A stretch of DNA of 64,000 nt from an uncultured Lachnospiraceae bacterium (GTDB taxonomy: Bacteria; Bacillota; Clostridia; Lachnospirales; Lachnospiraceae): the NCBI GenBank assembly GCA_910584965.1, contig CAJUDZ010000003.1, positions 1 through 64,000 of the forward strand, written 5' to 3'. This document shows positions 42,969 to 52,324 of the stretch, piece by piece. Below the pieces are notes generated by a model that saw only the letters and a list, made by a program, of their open reading frames with translations, did not search any database and was not told the origin of the DNA. The position numbers and the translations under genes were made by a program. Within the stretch, counting starts at the first letter, position 1, and each line of letters starts with the position of its first letter.

Positions 42969-44786
42969 GTGAAAGAAAACACCGGGGAAAAGACTGCATT
43001 TTCCGCAGGAATAAAAAATACGGCATATCTGCTCAGCTATGCGCGCCATCATGTGCCGGCCTTGTTTTATACGAATATTATGTCCGGTATTTTATGGGGA
43101 TACCTGAATGTCGCATCCTCCGTGCTGGTGATTAAAGTCGTATTTGACATGATAGGGGAAGGACTGTCTTTTACAGACGTATGTAAATTCCTTTTGATAA
43201 TGAGCATGATTTTGCTGCCGGTTCTTGGAGTTATATATTTTTGTCAAAAAAGGCTGTGGCCTGTCCTGAAATTAAAATTGGGGAAATCGCTTCACGCCGA
43301 GCTGTTTATGAAGGCACAGAAGGTTGATCTTCGCTGTTATGATGACGCTGAGTTTTATACAAATTTCATCTGGACTGTCCGGGAAGCGGAAGATCACGTC
43401 TATACGGCCGTTAATAATATGGGGAACATACTGCTTTATGTTCTGGCCTGTCTTGGCGTTATCGCAATTATGCTGGAAATCGATCCCATCATTCTGATAA
43501 TTGCCGCAGCTTCCATGGTTCTTACGTTTCTGTTCAGGATGATGAAAACCAGGATTGCGTTCTGCCGGGAACAGCGTCTGATGCCCCTCGTTAAAAAATA
43601 TGAATATTTAAGCCGGGTTTTTTATATGCCGGACTATGCGAAGGAGCTGAGAATGAGCAGGATTGACCGCCTGCTTACCGAGGAATTTGACGATTGCGTA
43701 TCAAAAATGGATGCCGTATACGGAAGACTGCAGTTTCGCATGACAATATTGGAGATCGGCGAGCAGATCTGTAATGTTTTCCTGACGAATACGTTCCTTA
43801 TTTTTATTCTTGTGTATAAGATTTTCATTGTAAAGTCTGTTTCGGTTGGCGACTTGTCGGTATCCATCGCCGCAGTCGGGAAATTAAATTCCATGTACAA
43901 TGGATTGCTGAAGGCCCTTTCGCAGTTTGTACAAAGCGGAATGTTTGCCGACAAACTGCGGACATTCCTGGACATGGAGCAGACAATTACTTCGCCGAAA
44001 AACGCCGCCGCAATATCGACGTTATCCGGCGACATTGAATTTTGCAATGTTTCTTTTCGATATGACGGAAGCGGCTCCTGGGTGCTGCGGCATATCAACA
44101 TGAAAATCAAAGCACAGACCAAGACAGCCATTGTAGGATATAATGGCGCGGGAAAATCCACCCTCGTGAAACTGCTGATGCGTTTATATGATCCTACCGA
44201 GGGTGAAATCCTGTTGAACGGCAGAAACATTAAGGACTATGATGTGGATGAATACCGTCATTCCTTCGGTACCCTGTTTCAGGATTTTCAGATCTATGCC
44301 GCCGATTTGGGAGAAAATGTGAAAATGGGTTTGGTTGATCATAAGGAGGAGGCGGCAATAAAGGAGGCGCTTATAACAGCGGGAATTGCTGAGAATTTTT
44401 GCGACATTTCCGTTCCGCTGCTTCGCGAATATGATAAAAACGGGCGGTCGGTATCCGGCGGAGAAGCCCAGAAGATTGCGATAGCCAGGGCCTTTCTAAA
44501 GGATCCTCACACGTATATTCTGGATGAGCCGTCCAGTGCGCTGGATCCCATTTCCGAATATAATCTCAACCGGACGCTGTTTGAACTGTCAAAGGACAAA
44601 ACGGTTATTTTCATATCGCATCGCCTGTCCACAACCCGCATGGCGGAACAGATCTATATGATGGAACAGGGCAGAATAATTGAAGAGGGAAATCATGGGG
44701 AGCTGCTGGCCCGGGGCGGCAGGTATGCGGAAATGTTTGAAAAGCAGGCAGAAAAATATCAGGAAACACATGCTTTTGTGTCATAG
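42969..44786 (+). CDS. ABC exporter subunit (membrane domain fused to ATPase), second of pair
   Basis: The 605-residue protein starts at GTG behind GGGAGG. Six membrane segments precede a nucleotide-binding domain with Walker A GYNGAGKST (about 390-398), LFQDFQIYA, signature RSVSGGEAQK and Walker B TYILDEPSSALDP, followed by FISHRLSTTRM. It matches the previous protein along its length, including the MPDYAKELR segment before the ATPase. Both catalytic sites look intact. The pair follows agrB and may export a peptide product of the regulon. Confidence 0.9.
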   Translation: MKENTGEKTAFSAGIKNTAYLLSYARHHVPALFYTNIMSGILWGYLNVASSVLVIKVVFDMIGEGLSFTDVCKFLLIMSMILLPVLGVIYFCQKRLWPVLKLKLGKSLHAELFMKAQKVDLRCYDDAEFYTNFIWTVREAEDHVYTAVNNMGNILLYVLACLGVIAIMLEIDPIILIIAAASMVLTFLFRMMKTRIAFCREQRLMPLVKKYEYLSRVFYMPDYAKELRMSRIDRLLTEEFDDCVSKMDAVYGRLQFRMTILEIGEQICNVFLTNTFLIFILVYKIFIVKSVSVGDLSVSIAAVGKLNSMYNGLLKALSQFVQSGMFADKLRTFLDMEQTITSPKNAAAISTLSGDIEFCNVSFRYDGSGSWVLRHINMKIKAQTKTAIVGYNGAGKSTLVKLLMRLYDPTEGEILLNGRNIKDYDVDEYRHSFGTLFQDFQIYAADLGENVKMGLVDHKEEAAIKEALITAGIAENFCDISVPLLREYDKNGRSVSGGEAQKIAIARAFLKDPHTYILDEPSSALDPISEYNLNRTLFELSKDKTVIFISHRLSTTRMAEQIYMMEQGRIIEEGNHGELLARGGRYAEMFEKQAEKYQETHAFVS

Positions 44787-44823
44787 TAGAAAGCTTTCTC
44801 CGAACAACCCCGCACACTGATTA

Positions 44824-44852
44824 TTGACGGGGTTGGAGGCATATGGTATTAT
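44824..44852 (+). promoter_or_regulatory. Promoter of the first hybrid kinase
   Basis: TTGACG (44824-44829) and TATTAT (44847-44852) are 17 bases apart. The -35 overlaps the right arm of a hairpin, AACCCCG/CGGGGTT (44806-44834). Confidence 0.6.
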
Positions 44853-44910
44853 AACAAAGATTTTCTGAACTTTACGGCAAAGCTGTCAGGATAAAGCGGA
44901 GGATAGATAT

Positions 44911-47496
44911 ATGGAACATTTGAAGGAACCCTTTGAACAGACCGGAGAAGAAGCACAGATCATTGAGACCCGTGAGCAGTACAGTGATATGCGGAGCGTT
45001 CAGAATCTGGAGGCTGTTATCAACGAGGGGCTTCGTGCCGCCTTACTGAGGGAAACGCCCGATCAGTCGCTGGAGGTGCTGCTGGAACACCTGGGAAAAG
45101 CGCTGCATGGGGAACGGACTTACATATTTGAGCAGAATGCGTCGGGCGGTGACGATAACACCTATGAGTGGGCGGCCGAAGGGGTGAAGCCGGAAAAGGA
45201 GAACCTCCAGAATGTTCCTGCGGAGGTATGTGCCAGCTGGTACCGGAAGTTCAGCATCAGCAGACATATTGTCATTGAGAATCTGGAAAATATCCGGGAG
45301 ACTGATCCGCTTCAGTATGAAAATCTGGAAAAGCAGGGTGTCCATTCCCTTGTGGTGGTTCCTCTGTATGACGGTAAAAAGATTATTGGCTTTTACGGTG
45401 TGGATAATCCTCCGGCAAAGTCGCTGGAATACGCGTCGAATATGCTCCAGACTGCAGCATATTTTATTGTATCTTCCCTGAAACGGCGGAACCTGGTTCG
45501 TGAGCTTCAAAAGAGAAGCTATAATGTTCTTCACGCTCTCAGTGTGGACTATCTGGGCATTTATCAGGTAAACTTTGATACGGGCGAATGCGATATCTAC
45601 CGGAGCAGCGAAGGGCTGGGCATGGATTGGGCGGCCGCTTTTCAGGACGGTTATCAGACGGCTATGGAGCGGTATATTTCCGAATATGTAGTTCCCCAGG
45701 ATCAGGAGCGGCTCCGCGCGATGACGAAAAAAGACTATGTGCTCGCGCAGCTTCGGATGAAGAAAAAGTTTTCCGTACGTTATCAGGTAAAAGACAGTTC
45801 TTCAGGACTGAAGCATCTGGAGATTCATTTTTCTGCCACGGAGAAGACAAAAGAGGAAAACAGTGCGATTTTTGCGCAGCGGGATGTAAATGCCGTGGTG
45901 GAGCAGGAGGAGAAGTATAAGCTGGAAGCGAGGCGGAGCCTGGAGGATATTCTGGAAGGCGCCAGGACCGGTATCTGGACGATTGAGCTGGAGGACGGAT
46001 GTCTGCCGAGGATGTATGCGGACAGAACCATGCGGATTCTTTTGGGCCTGTCGGAGGAGGTCGGCCCGGAGGAATGTTATCGGCACTGGTTTGAACGCAT
46101 TGAGCCGGATTATGTTGAGATGGCGCAGGAAGCGGTGCGCGAAATATTGGAAAGCGGGCGTTCCGAGGTGATCTACCCCTGGAACCATCCGACGCTGGGG
46201 AAAATTTATGTCCGCTGCGGCGGTGTATCGGATAAAACATTTAAGAAACCGGGAGCCTGTCTGAACGGATACCATCAGGATATCACGGAGACCATGATGA
46301 CGAGGAAGAAACAGGAGCAGTCTATCATGGAACTTTTGGAGCGGGTAAGACAGGCGAACTCGGCGAAAAGCGAGTTTCTTTCCCATATGTCCCACGATCT
46401 TCGCACGCCGATTAACGGGATTCTGGGAATGCTGGGCATTTTGGAGAAAAGTCAGGATGATTTGGAGCGGCAGAAAGAGTGCCGGAAGAAAATCCGTGTG
46501 TCAACGGAGCATCTTCTGTCTCTGGTGAACGACGTTCTGCTGGTAAGTAAACTGGAGAGCGGAAGACCGGCGGCGGTGGAAGAACCGTTTGACCTTTGTA
46601 CCGCGCTGGAAGACTGTATTACGATTCAGTCGCCGATAGCGCAGGAGCGTGGAATCAGTCTGGAACTGGAGATGTCCGGCCTGCGTCACAGCAAGGTGAT
46701 CGGAAATCCGCTGCATTTGAAGCAAATCCTGATGAATGTTATCGATAATGCGCTGAAGTATAACAGGCCCAATGGTTCCGTATTTGTACGGGCAGAAGAA
46801 ACCGCGTTTCAGGACGGGATCGTAAGCTTCCGTTTTACGATTGAAGATACCGGAATCGGAATCGGGGAAGAATTTAAGAAGCATATTTTTGATATATTTA
46901 CACAGGAGCATCAAAGCGCGAGAACCAACTATAACGGTGTTGGGCTTGGCATGTCTATCGTAAAAAAGCTGGTGGATCAGATGAAGGGAACGGTTGAGAT
47001 CGACAGCCAGATCGGCAAGGGAAGCATGGTCCGGATTACGCTGTCCGTTCGTGCTGACGAAACCCGGAGCGAACAAATTTTGCATGAGGAACAGAGTGAG
47101 CAGGGTGATATTGCCGGGATGCGTGTTCTGCTGGTGGAGGACAATGAGATCAACTGCGAAATTGTAGAGTATATGCTCAGTGAGGCGGGTGCGGGAGTCG
47201 TGATTGCAAACGACGGAAAAGCCGCCGTAGATGCGTTTACGGCATCCGTTCCGGGAACGTTTGACTGTATACTTATGGATTTGATGATGCCGGTCATGAG
47301 CGGATATGAGGCGGCACGGGTGATTCGCGGCCTGAATCGGAAGGATGCCGAATCCGTTCCCATCATAGCCCTGTCAGCCAATGCATTTGAAGAGGATATC
47401 GCACTGGCAAAGGATGCCGGGATGAATGAGCATTTGGCGAAGCCGGTGGATACGCGCGAAATGTTCCGGGTTATGAACCGGCTGCGGAGTTGTTAG
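44911..47496 (+). CDS. Cytoplasmic hybrid histidine kinase (GAF-PAS-HisKA-HATPase-REC)
   Basis: This 861-residue protein has no membrane segment. A GAF domain (about 45-190, with GVHSLVVVPLYDGKKIIGFYGVDN) is followed by PAS-like regions (about 205-460), a HisKA domain with His495 in SHMSHDLRTP, an HATPase domain (NALKY, DTGIGIG, GVGLGMSIVKKLVDQM) and a C-terminal receiver with Asp790 in ILMDLMMPVMSG. It senses an internal or diffusible signal and relays phosphate; no HPt domain or output protein is encoded beside it. GCGGAGGATA precedes the ATG. Confidence 0.93.
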   Translation: MEHLKEPFEQTGEEAQIIETREQYSDMRSVQNLEAVINEGLRAALLRETPDQSLEVLLEHLGKALHGERTYIFEQNASGGDDNTYEWAAEGVKPEKENLQNVPAEVCASWYRKFSISRHIVIENLENIRETDPLQYENLEKQGVHSLVVVPLYDGKKIIGFYGVDNPPAKSLEYASNMLQTAAYFIVSSLKRRNLVRELQKRSYNVLHALSVDYLGIYQVNFDTGECDIYRSSEGLGMDWAAAFQDGYQTAMERYISEYVVPQDQERLRAMTKKDYVLAQLRMKKKFSVRYQVKDSSSGLKHLEIHFSATEKTKEENSAIFAQRDVNAVVEQEEKYKLEARRSLEDILEGARTGIWTIELEDGCLPRMYADRTMRILLGLSEEVGPEECYRHWFERIEPDYVEMAQEAVREILESGRSEVIYPWNHPTLGKIYVRCGGVSDKTFKKPGACLNGYHQDITETMMTRKKQEQSIMELLERVRQANSAKSEFLSHMSHDLRTPINGILGMLGILEKSQDDLERQKECRKKIRVSTEHLLSLVNDVLLVSKLESGRPAAVEEPFDLCTALEDCITIQSPIAQERGISLELEMSGLRHSKVIGNPLHLKQILMNVIDNALKYNRPNGSVFVRAEETAFQDGIVSFRFTIEDTGIGIGEEFKKHIFDIFTQEHQSARTNYNGVGLGMSIVKKLVDQMKGTVEIDSQIGKGSMVRITLSVRADETRSEQILHEEQSEQGDIAGMRVLLVEDNEINCEIVEYMLSEAGAGVVIANDGKAAVDAFTASVPGTFDCILMDLMMPVMSGYEAARVIRGLNRKDAESVPIIALSANAFEEDIALAKDAGMNEHLAKPVDTREMFRVMNRLRSC

Positions 47497-47563
47497 AAAC
47501 ACAAGTTCTGGGCGTCTGAGGCTTGGAAAATGAAAATACTAAAAAGCTATGGAGATGAAAAGT

Positions 47564-50149
47564 ATGAAAAACAAGGCTTTGCCGCGTTCTTTAAAAATCA
47601 GCATAGCGGTTATTATCTGTTTAACCGTTTTCGTGTTTTCTTTTTTAGGAACGTCTATTCACAATATGAGCGAAAATACGATTGAAGATATAGGAACAGC
47701 TTATATGGCTGGAATGAATGAGCAGGTGTCTCTGCACTTTGAGACGATTATTGAACTGCGCCTGACAATGGCGGAGTCTATCGCGCATATTGCGGCGGGG
47801 GAAGGAAGTTCCGATTACGGCTCAAAGGAAGAGATAGAATACGGTGCAAGGGCAAGAAACTTTTTTTGTGCGGCCCTGTATTCTGCAGATGGCAGAATCG
47901 AGATGATTTATGGCGACCAGGTGGAACTCAACCATCCTGAGCCGTTTTTGGAGAGCATGAAGAACGGAGAACGCAGAGTGGCGTCTGCCGTTGACAGCGG
48001 CGGGGAGGGAGCTATTTTGTTCGGTGTTCCCTGTGAATATCCAATGTCCGACGGAAGTGACAGCATTGCGATTGTTGTCGGACTCTCCAGGCAATATATG
48101 GGAGAGGTCCTTTTCCTCGATTCAGACAGTTCGCTGATGTATTCTTTTGTGATACGAAAGGACGGCAGCTATGTTGTCGGCAACGAGGGCGACGTCCATA
48201 AAAACTATTTTGACAGGCTCAACAGTATCTTTGATATGCAGGATGAGGAAACGGCTTCCTATATTGGGAATCTGGCGGATGCCATAAATGCGGGCGAAGA
48301 TTATTCCGTCATTCTGAAAGACGGTGAATCACGTCGTCACCTGTATTGTACCAGTCTTCCCTACTGTGATTGGTATCTTGTGACGGTTCTTCCTTTTGAG
48401 GGGCTGGATTATGCGATTTCAGACATGAGCAATCATTGGCTGTCCATTGTATATGCCGCTTCTTTTGCGGTAATCGTCATGCTCCTATATATATTCTTTC
48501 AATATTTAAAATTCTTCAGGATACAGGTGTCCGAGTTAAAACGCATGAATGCGGAAACGGATGCGGCGCGGAAGGATGCCGAAAGGGCGCGGAAGGAAGC
48601 GGAAGAAGCCAATGCGGCAAAACAGGATTTCCTCTCCAGCATGAGCCACGATATCCGTACCCCTATGAACGCAATCATCGGTATGACGTCATTGGCCATG
48701 AACAATACGCATAATCCGGAACAGGTTCAGGATTATCTGGGTAAGATTACCCTGTCCAGTAAACATCTTCTTGGTCTGATCAATGACGTATTGGATATAT
48801 CCAAGATTGAAAGCGGCAAAATGACGCTGAATATTGAGCAGGTATCATTGAGGGAGGTAATGGACGGCATTGTCAATATCATGCAGTCTCAGGTCAAGGC
48901 AAAAAATCAGCAGTTCAATGCGGCCGCTTATGAAATACTTTCGGAAGACGTATTCTGTGACAGTGTGCGCCTGAATCAGGTGCTGATAAACCTGCTGGGA
49001 AATGCCGTCAAATTTACGCCGGAGCGTGGTTCTGTTCAGGTGACTGTGTATCAGGAGGCGATGCCGGAGGACGATTCCTGCGTGCGTACCCATTTCCTGG
49101 TGAGCGATACGGGCATTGGGATGTCAGAAGAGTATCAGAAGAAAATATTTGAATCTTTCAGCAGGGAGGACAGTACCCGCGTACAGAAAACAGAAGGTTC
49201 CGGGCTGGGAATGGCGATTACCAAGTATATTGTGGACGCGATGGACGGCGTCATATCCGTTCGCAGCGAACAGGGTAAGGGCAGCGAGTTCCATGTTGTT
49301 CTTGACCTGAAAAAAGCGTCGGAGCGGAAACCCGATACGATGCTTCCGGACTGGAATGTGCTTGTAGTGGACGGCGACGAGCGCTTATGCACCAATGCGG
49401 TTCATACTTTGGAGTCAATCGGTATTCATGGCGAGTGGTGTATGGATGCCGGGCGGGCAATGGAACTGATTGCTGAACGCCGTGACCGGAATGGCGGTTA
49501 TCGGTTGGTTCTTTTAGGCTGGAAACTGCAGGGCATGAATGGAATCGAGGCGGCCCGGGCGATTCGGTCGAACTATGGAGAAGGCGGCCCGGCTTTACTG
49601 CTTTCGGCCTGTGACTGGAGCGGCATGGAGGCGGAGGCCAGAGAAGCGGGAATTTCCGGATTTATATCCAGACCGCTGTTCAGGTCCACTTTGTTCGATG
49701 CCCTGAACGCATTTGCCGGCCTTGCTGTTGAAGAAGCTGCCGATGATGAAAAAGCGGTTGATCTTGTACTTCGTGGGAAACATATTTTATTGGCTGAGGA
49801 CAATGAACTCAACTGGGAAGTTGCAAAGGAACTGCTTTCCGTCCTTGAAATGGAATTGGATTGGGCCGAAAACGGGCAGATTTGCGTTGAAAAATTTGAG
49901 AGCTCTCCTGTCGGGCATTATGATGCAATTATTATGGATGTGCGGATGCCTGTTATGGACGGCTATGAAGCGACTAAGAGCATTCGGGGGCTGGAACGTG
50001 AGGACGTTGGTATTCCCATTATAGCTATGACTGCCGACGCGTTCTCGGAAGATATTCAAAGGTGTTTGGAGTGCGGCATGAATGACCACCTGGCAAAACC
50101 AATCGACATTCAGACCGTCACCCAGAAGTTAAAAAAATATCTGTTATAA
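47564..50149 (+). CDS. Membrane hybrid histidine kinase with inactive and active receivers
   Basis: The 861-residue protein has membrane segments at about 11-31 and 295-320 enclosing an extracellular sensor of Cache type. A coiled coil leads to HisKA with His362 in SMSHDIRTPMNA and an HATPase domain (NLLGNAVKF, DTGIGM, GSGLGMAITKYIVDAM). The first receiver has Gly652 where the phosphoacceptor Asp belongs (LLGWKLQGMNG); the second has Asp792 in IIMDVRMPVMDG. The start at 47564 follows GGAGA; ATGs at 47549 and 47555 are also in frame. It lies 67 bases after the other kinase. Confidence 0.9.
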   Translation: MKNKALPRSLKISIAVIICLTVFVFSFLGTSIHNMSENTIEDIGTAYMAGMNEQVSLHFETIIELRLTMAESIAHIAAGEGSSDYGSKEEIEYGARARNFFCAALYSADGRIEMIYGDQVELNHPEPFLESMKNGERRVASAVDSGGEGAILFGVPCEYPMSDGSDSIAIVVGLSRQYMGEVLFLDSDSSLMYSFVIRKDGSYVVGNEGDVHKNYFDRLNSIFDMQDEETASYIGNLADAINAGEDYSVILKDGESRRHLYCTSLPYCDWYLVTVLPFEGLDYAISDMSNHWLSIVYAASFAVIVMLLYIFFQYLKFFRIQVSELKRMNAETDAARKDAERARKEAEEANAAKQDFLSSMSHDIRTPMNAIIGMTSLAMNNTHNPEQVQDYLGKITLSSKHLLGLINDVLDISKIESGKMTLNIEQVSLREVMDGIVNIMQSQVKAKNQQFNAAAYEILSEDVFCDSVRLNQVLINLLGNAVKFTPERGSVQVTVYQEAMPEDDSCVRTHFLVSDTGIGMSEEYQKKIFESFSREDSTRVQKTEGSGLGMAITKYIVDAMDGVISVRSEQGKGSEFHVVLDLKKASERKPDTMLPDWNVLVVDGDERLCTNAVHTLESIGIHGEWCMDAGRAMELIAERRDRNGGYRLVLLGWKLQGMNGIEAARAIRSNYGEGGPALLLSACDWSGMEAEAREAGISGFISRPLFRSTLFDALNAFAGLAVEEAADDEKAVDLVLRGKHILLAEDNELNWEVAKELLSVLEMELDWAENGQICVEKFESSPVGHYDAIIMDVRMPVMDGYEATKSIRGLEREDVGIPIIAMTADAFSEDIQRCLECGMNDHLAKPIDIQTVTQKLKKYLL

Positions 50150-50215
50150 GGGCATGGGGAAACCGCACAGGCCGGACCGGCAGGATGCGGGACCGGACAT
50201 ATGAAAACGGAACGG

Positions 50216-51100
50216 TCACGCATGCGATAGTACCGGAAACATCAGCCGGTCGGTTTCAAAACCATGAAAACCGCTGCCTTTGAGAAACAGAGTGCAGTCC
50301 TCTTCTTTTAACGGTGACAGAGTGTATCCGTTACAATTTTCCGGTGTGAATCCGAGCGCCGCCCGGTGGATATCCGGCCCGAAAGACTTTACGATCTGCG
50401 GGATATCTGCCGGACGGGGCGAAAAAATATGATGAATCATCAGGTCGGGGCCGTCTGTTTCCGCGATGACATAAGCATCCAGCTCCCTGTGATAATATAC
50501 GTTTTCACGCATGTATTTTGTGACATAGAAAAGAATCAGCCCGCTGTTATCGACCAGTTCAAAAGGCCCCTGCGGAACGCTTTTCTGTATTGCATTTGCC
50601 AAAAGAGACCATGCGGTTTTGTCGTTCATGGGAATCTGCTCTATTAATTTGGGGGCGCCGGAGCGTTCCGGGGCGGCAGGCGTTTCGGAAATTTCACAGG
50701 AATATTGGTATTCTTCTGCTGGTCGAAAACCGAATTTGGGATAAAAGTCCAGTACGCTGTCATTTGCAAACAGAAAAAAGCCGTCGGTCTTTTTTTCATA
50801 ATCTCTCTCGATTTCTTCCATGATCTGTCTGATCAGTCCGCGGTTCCGGTAAGATTCTTCGGTCATGACGGTTCCCAGCTGGATGAAAAATTGTCGTTCC
50901 CCGCGCCGGATAAAATTCATATGGTTGACGGATACATTAGCGATGACCCTGCCGTTTTCAACGACGGAATACGGGTTATAGCGATCGCTCCAAAAGCCGT
51001 TTTGGTACCAGTCTTCAAAATCAATGCCGAAAGTTTTTCTCGCGAGCTCGTTGAAGCTTTGTCGTAATTCTCCGTTGTTTCTGTAATTTTTTACGATCAT
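50216..51100 (-). CDS. GNAT family N-acetyltransferase
   Basis: This 294-residue protein has an N-terminal GNAT domain: FFIQLGTVMTEESYRNRGLIRQIMEEIE is the acetyl-CoA-binding beta4/alpha3 region and FLFANDSVLDFYPKFGFRPAEEY the beta5 loop with the late Tyr. The C-terminal 150 residues form a second domain of unknown role. It is longer than PseH (about 160-200 residues), but its divergent placement beside pseB makes it a candidate for the missing acetyl transfer. AAAGGAG precedes the ATG at 51100. Confidence 0.87.
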   Translation of the reverse strand: MIVKNYRNNGELRQSFNELARKTFGIDFEDWYQNGFWSDRYNPYSVVENGRVIANVSVNHMNFIRRGERQFFIQLGTVMTEESYRNRGLIRQIMEEIERDYEKKTDGFFLFANDSVLDFYPKFGFRPAEEYQYSCEISETPAAPERSGAPKLIEQIPMNDKTAWSLLANAIQKSVPQGPFELVDNSGLILFYVTKYMRENVYYHRELDAYVIAETDGPDLMIHHIFSPRPADIPQIVKSFGPDIHRAALGFTPENCNGYTLSPLKEEDCTLFLKGSGFHGFETDRLMFPVLSHA

Positions 51101-51192
51101 AAAATACTCCTTTTGTATTCAGTATAATACGGATTCGTGAATAAGTAAAAGCATTATATTTGAAAACAAATCGTATGAAAGAATCGATCTGA

Positions 51193-51248
51193 AACGACAA
51201 GTCGTTGTTTTTCGTAATATTGCCAACGGAAATGACCTATGCTATACT
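51193..51248 (+). promoter_or_regulatory. pseB promoter and upstream palindrome
   Basis: TTGCCA (51220-51225) and TATACT (51243-51248) are 17 bases apart with TG at 51240-51241 extending the -10. AACGAC-AA-GTCGTT (51193-51206) lies just upstream and could be an operator. Confidence 0.7.
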
Positions 51249-51297
51249 AGAGCGTGATTAAAACCTGATTTTGGCAAATAAGAATGGAGGGCAGGCT

Positions 51298-52281
51298 ATG
51301 CTGACAAATAAAACGATTCTAATAACCGGCGGAACTGGTTCTTTCGGAAAAAGTTTCACCAAATATGTGTTGACGCATTATGCGCCGAAAAAAATCATTA
51401 TTTATTCCCGCGATGAATTCAAACAGTGGGCAATGGCGGACGAGTTTCAGGAATATGCGGAAAAACTCAGGTTCTTTATCGGAGATGTGCGGGATTTGGA
51501 ACGGCTGAAAAGAGCGTGCGAAGGTGTTGACTATATCGTACACGCGGCGGCGCTGAAGCAGGTGCCGGCCTGTGAATATAACCCGAACGAGGCGATCAAG
51601 ACCAATATTCATGGTGCGATGAACGTGATTGATGCGGCGCTTGACTGCGGCGTTCATAAAGTGGTGGCGCTTTCGACGGACAAGGCGGTCAATCCGGTGA
51701 ATTTATACGGCGGTACCAAACTGGTATCGGATAAACTTTTTGTAGCGGCCAATGCTTATGTCGGGAATAAGGATGTCAGCTTTTCCATCGTTCGGTATGG
51801 GAATGTGGCGGGAAGCAGGGGTTCTATTATCCCGTTATTCGATAGAATCATTAAAGAAGGCGGCACCGAACTGCCGATTACCGACGTCCGGATGACCCGC
51901 TTCTGGATTAGTCTGACGGAGGGCATCGAGCTTGTCATCAAAGCGCTGGCGGAAGCGAAAGGCGGAGAGACCTTTATCAGCAAAATTCCCTCTTTCAGGG
52001 TGACGGACCTGGCGGAAGCGATGCTGCCGGGCTGCAAACTGAAAGAAATCGGTATCAGACCCGGGGAAAAACTGCATGAAATCATGGTAACAACGGAAGA
52101 TTCCGCGACGACCTATGAGTATGACAAACACTTTATCGTCTATCCCCAGATGACATGGAATAGCAGGCAGCAGCCGGATTTGAGCGGAAAGAAAGTCGCG
52201 GAGGGCTTTTCCTACAGCTCCGGCAGCAATACGGAGTGGCTTTCGGTGGAGGATATCCGGGAAAGACTGAAAGAAATATAG
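51298..52281 (+). CDS. pseB: UDP-GlcNAc 4,6-dehydratase (inverting)
   Basis: PseB starts pseudaminic acid synthesis by dehydrating and C5-epimerising UDP-GlcNAc. The 327-residue enzyme has TGGTGSFGK (10-18), the STDKAVNPVNLYGGTK run with Asp128, Lys129, Tyr137 and Lys141 that distinguishes the inverting dehydratases, and NVAGSRGSIIPLF. GGAGGGC lies before the ATG at 51298; the in-frame codons upstream have no signal. pseC follows after 43 bases. Confidence 0.95.
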   Translation: MLTNKTILITGGTGSFGKSFTKYVLTHYAPKKIIIYSRDEFKQWAMADEFQEYAEKLRFFIGDVRDLERLKRACEGVDYIVHAAALKQVPACEYNPNEAIKTNIHGAMNVIDAALDCGVHKVVALSTDKAVNPVNLYGGTKLVSDKLFVAANAYVGNKDVSFSIVRYGNVAGSRGSIIPLFDRIIKEGGTELPITDVRMTRFWISLTEGIELVIKALAEAKGGETFISKIPSFRVTDLAEAMLPGCKLKEIGIRPGEKLHEIMVTTEDSATTYEYDKHFIVYPQMTWNSRQQPDLSGKKVAEGFSYSSGSNTEWLSVEDIRERLKEI

Positions 52282-52324
52282 AAATCGCTGCACTGGCGTA
52301 TGGGAAAGGGATGAATAGGTAAAT

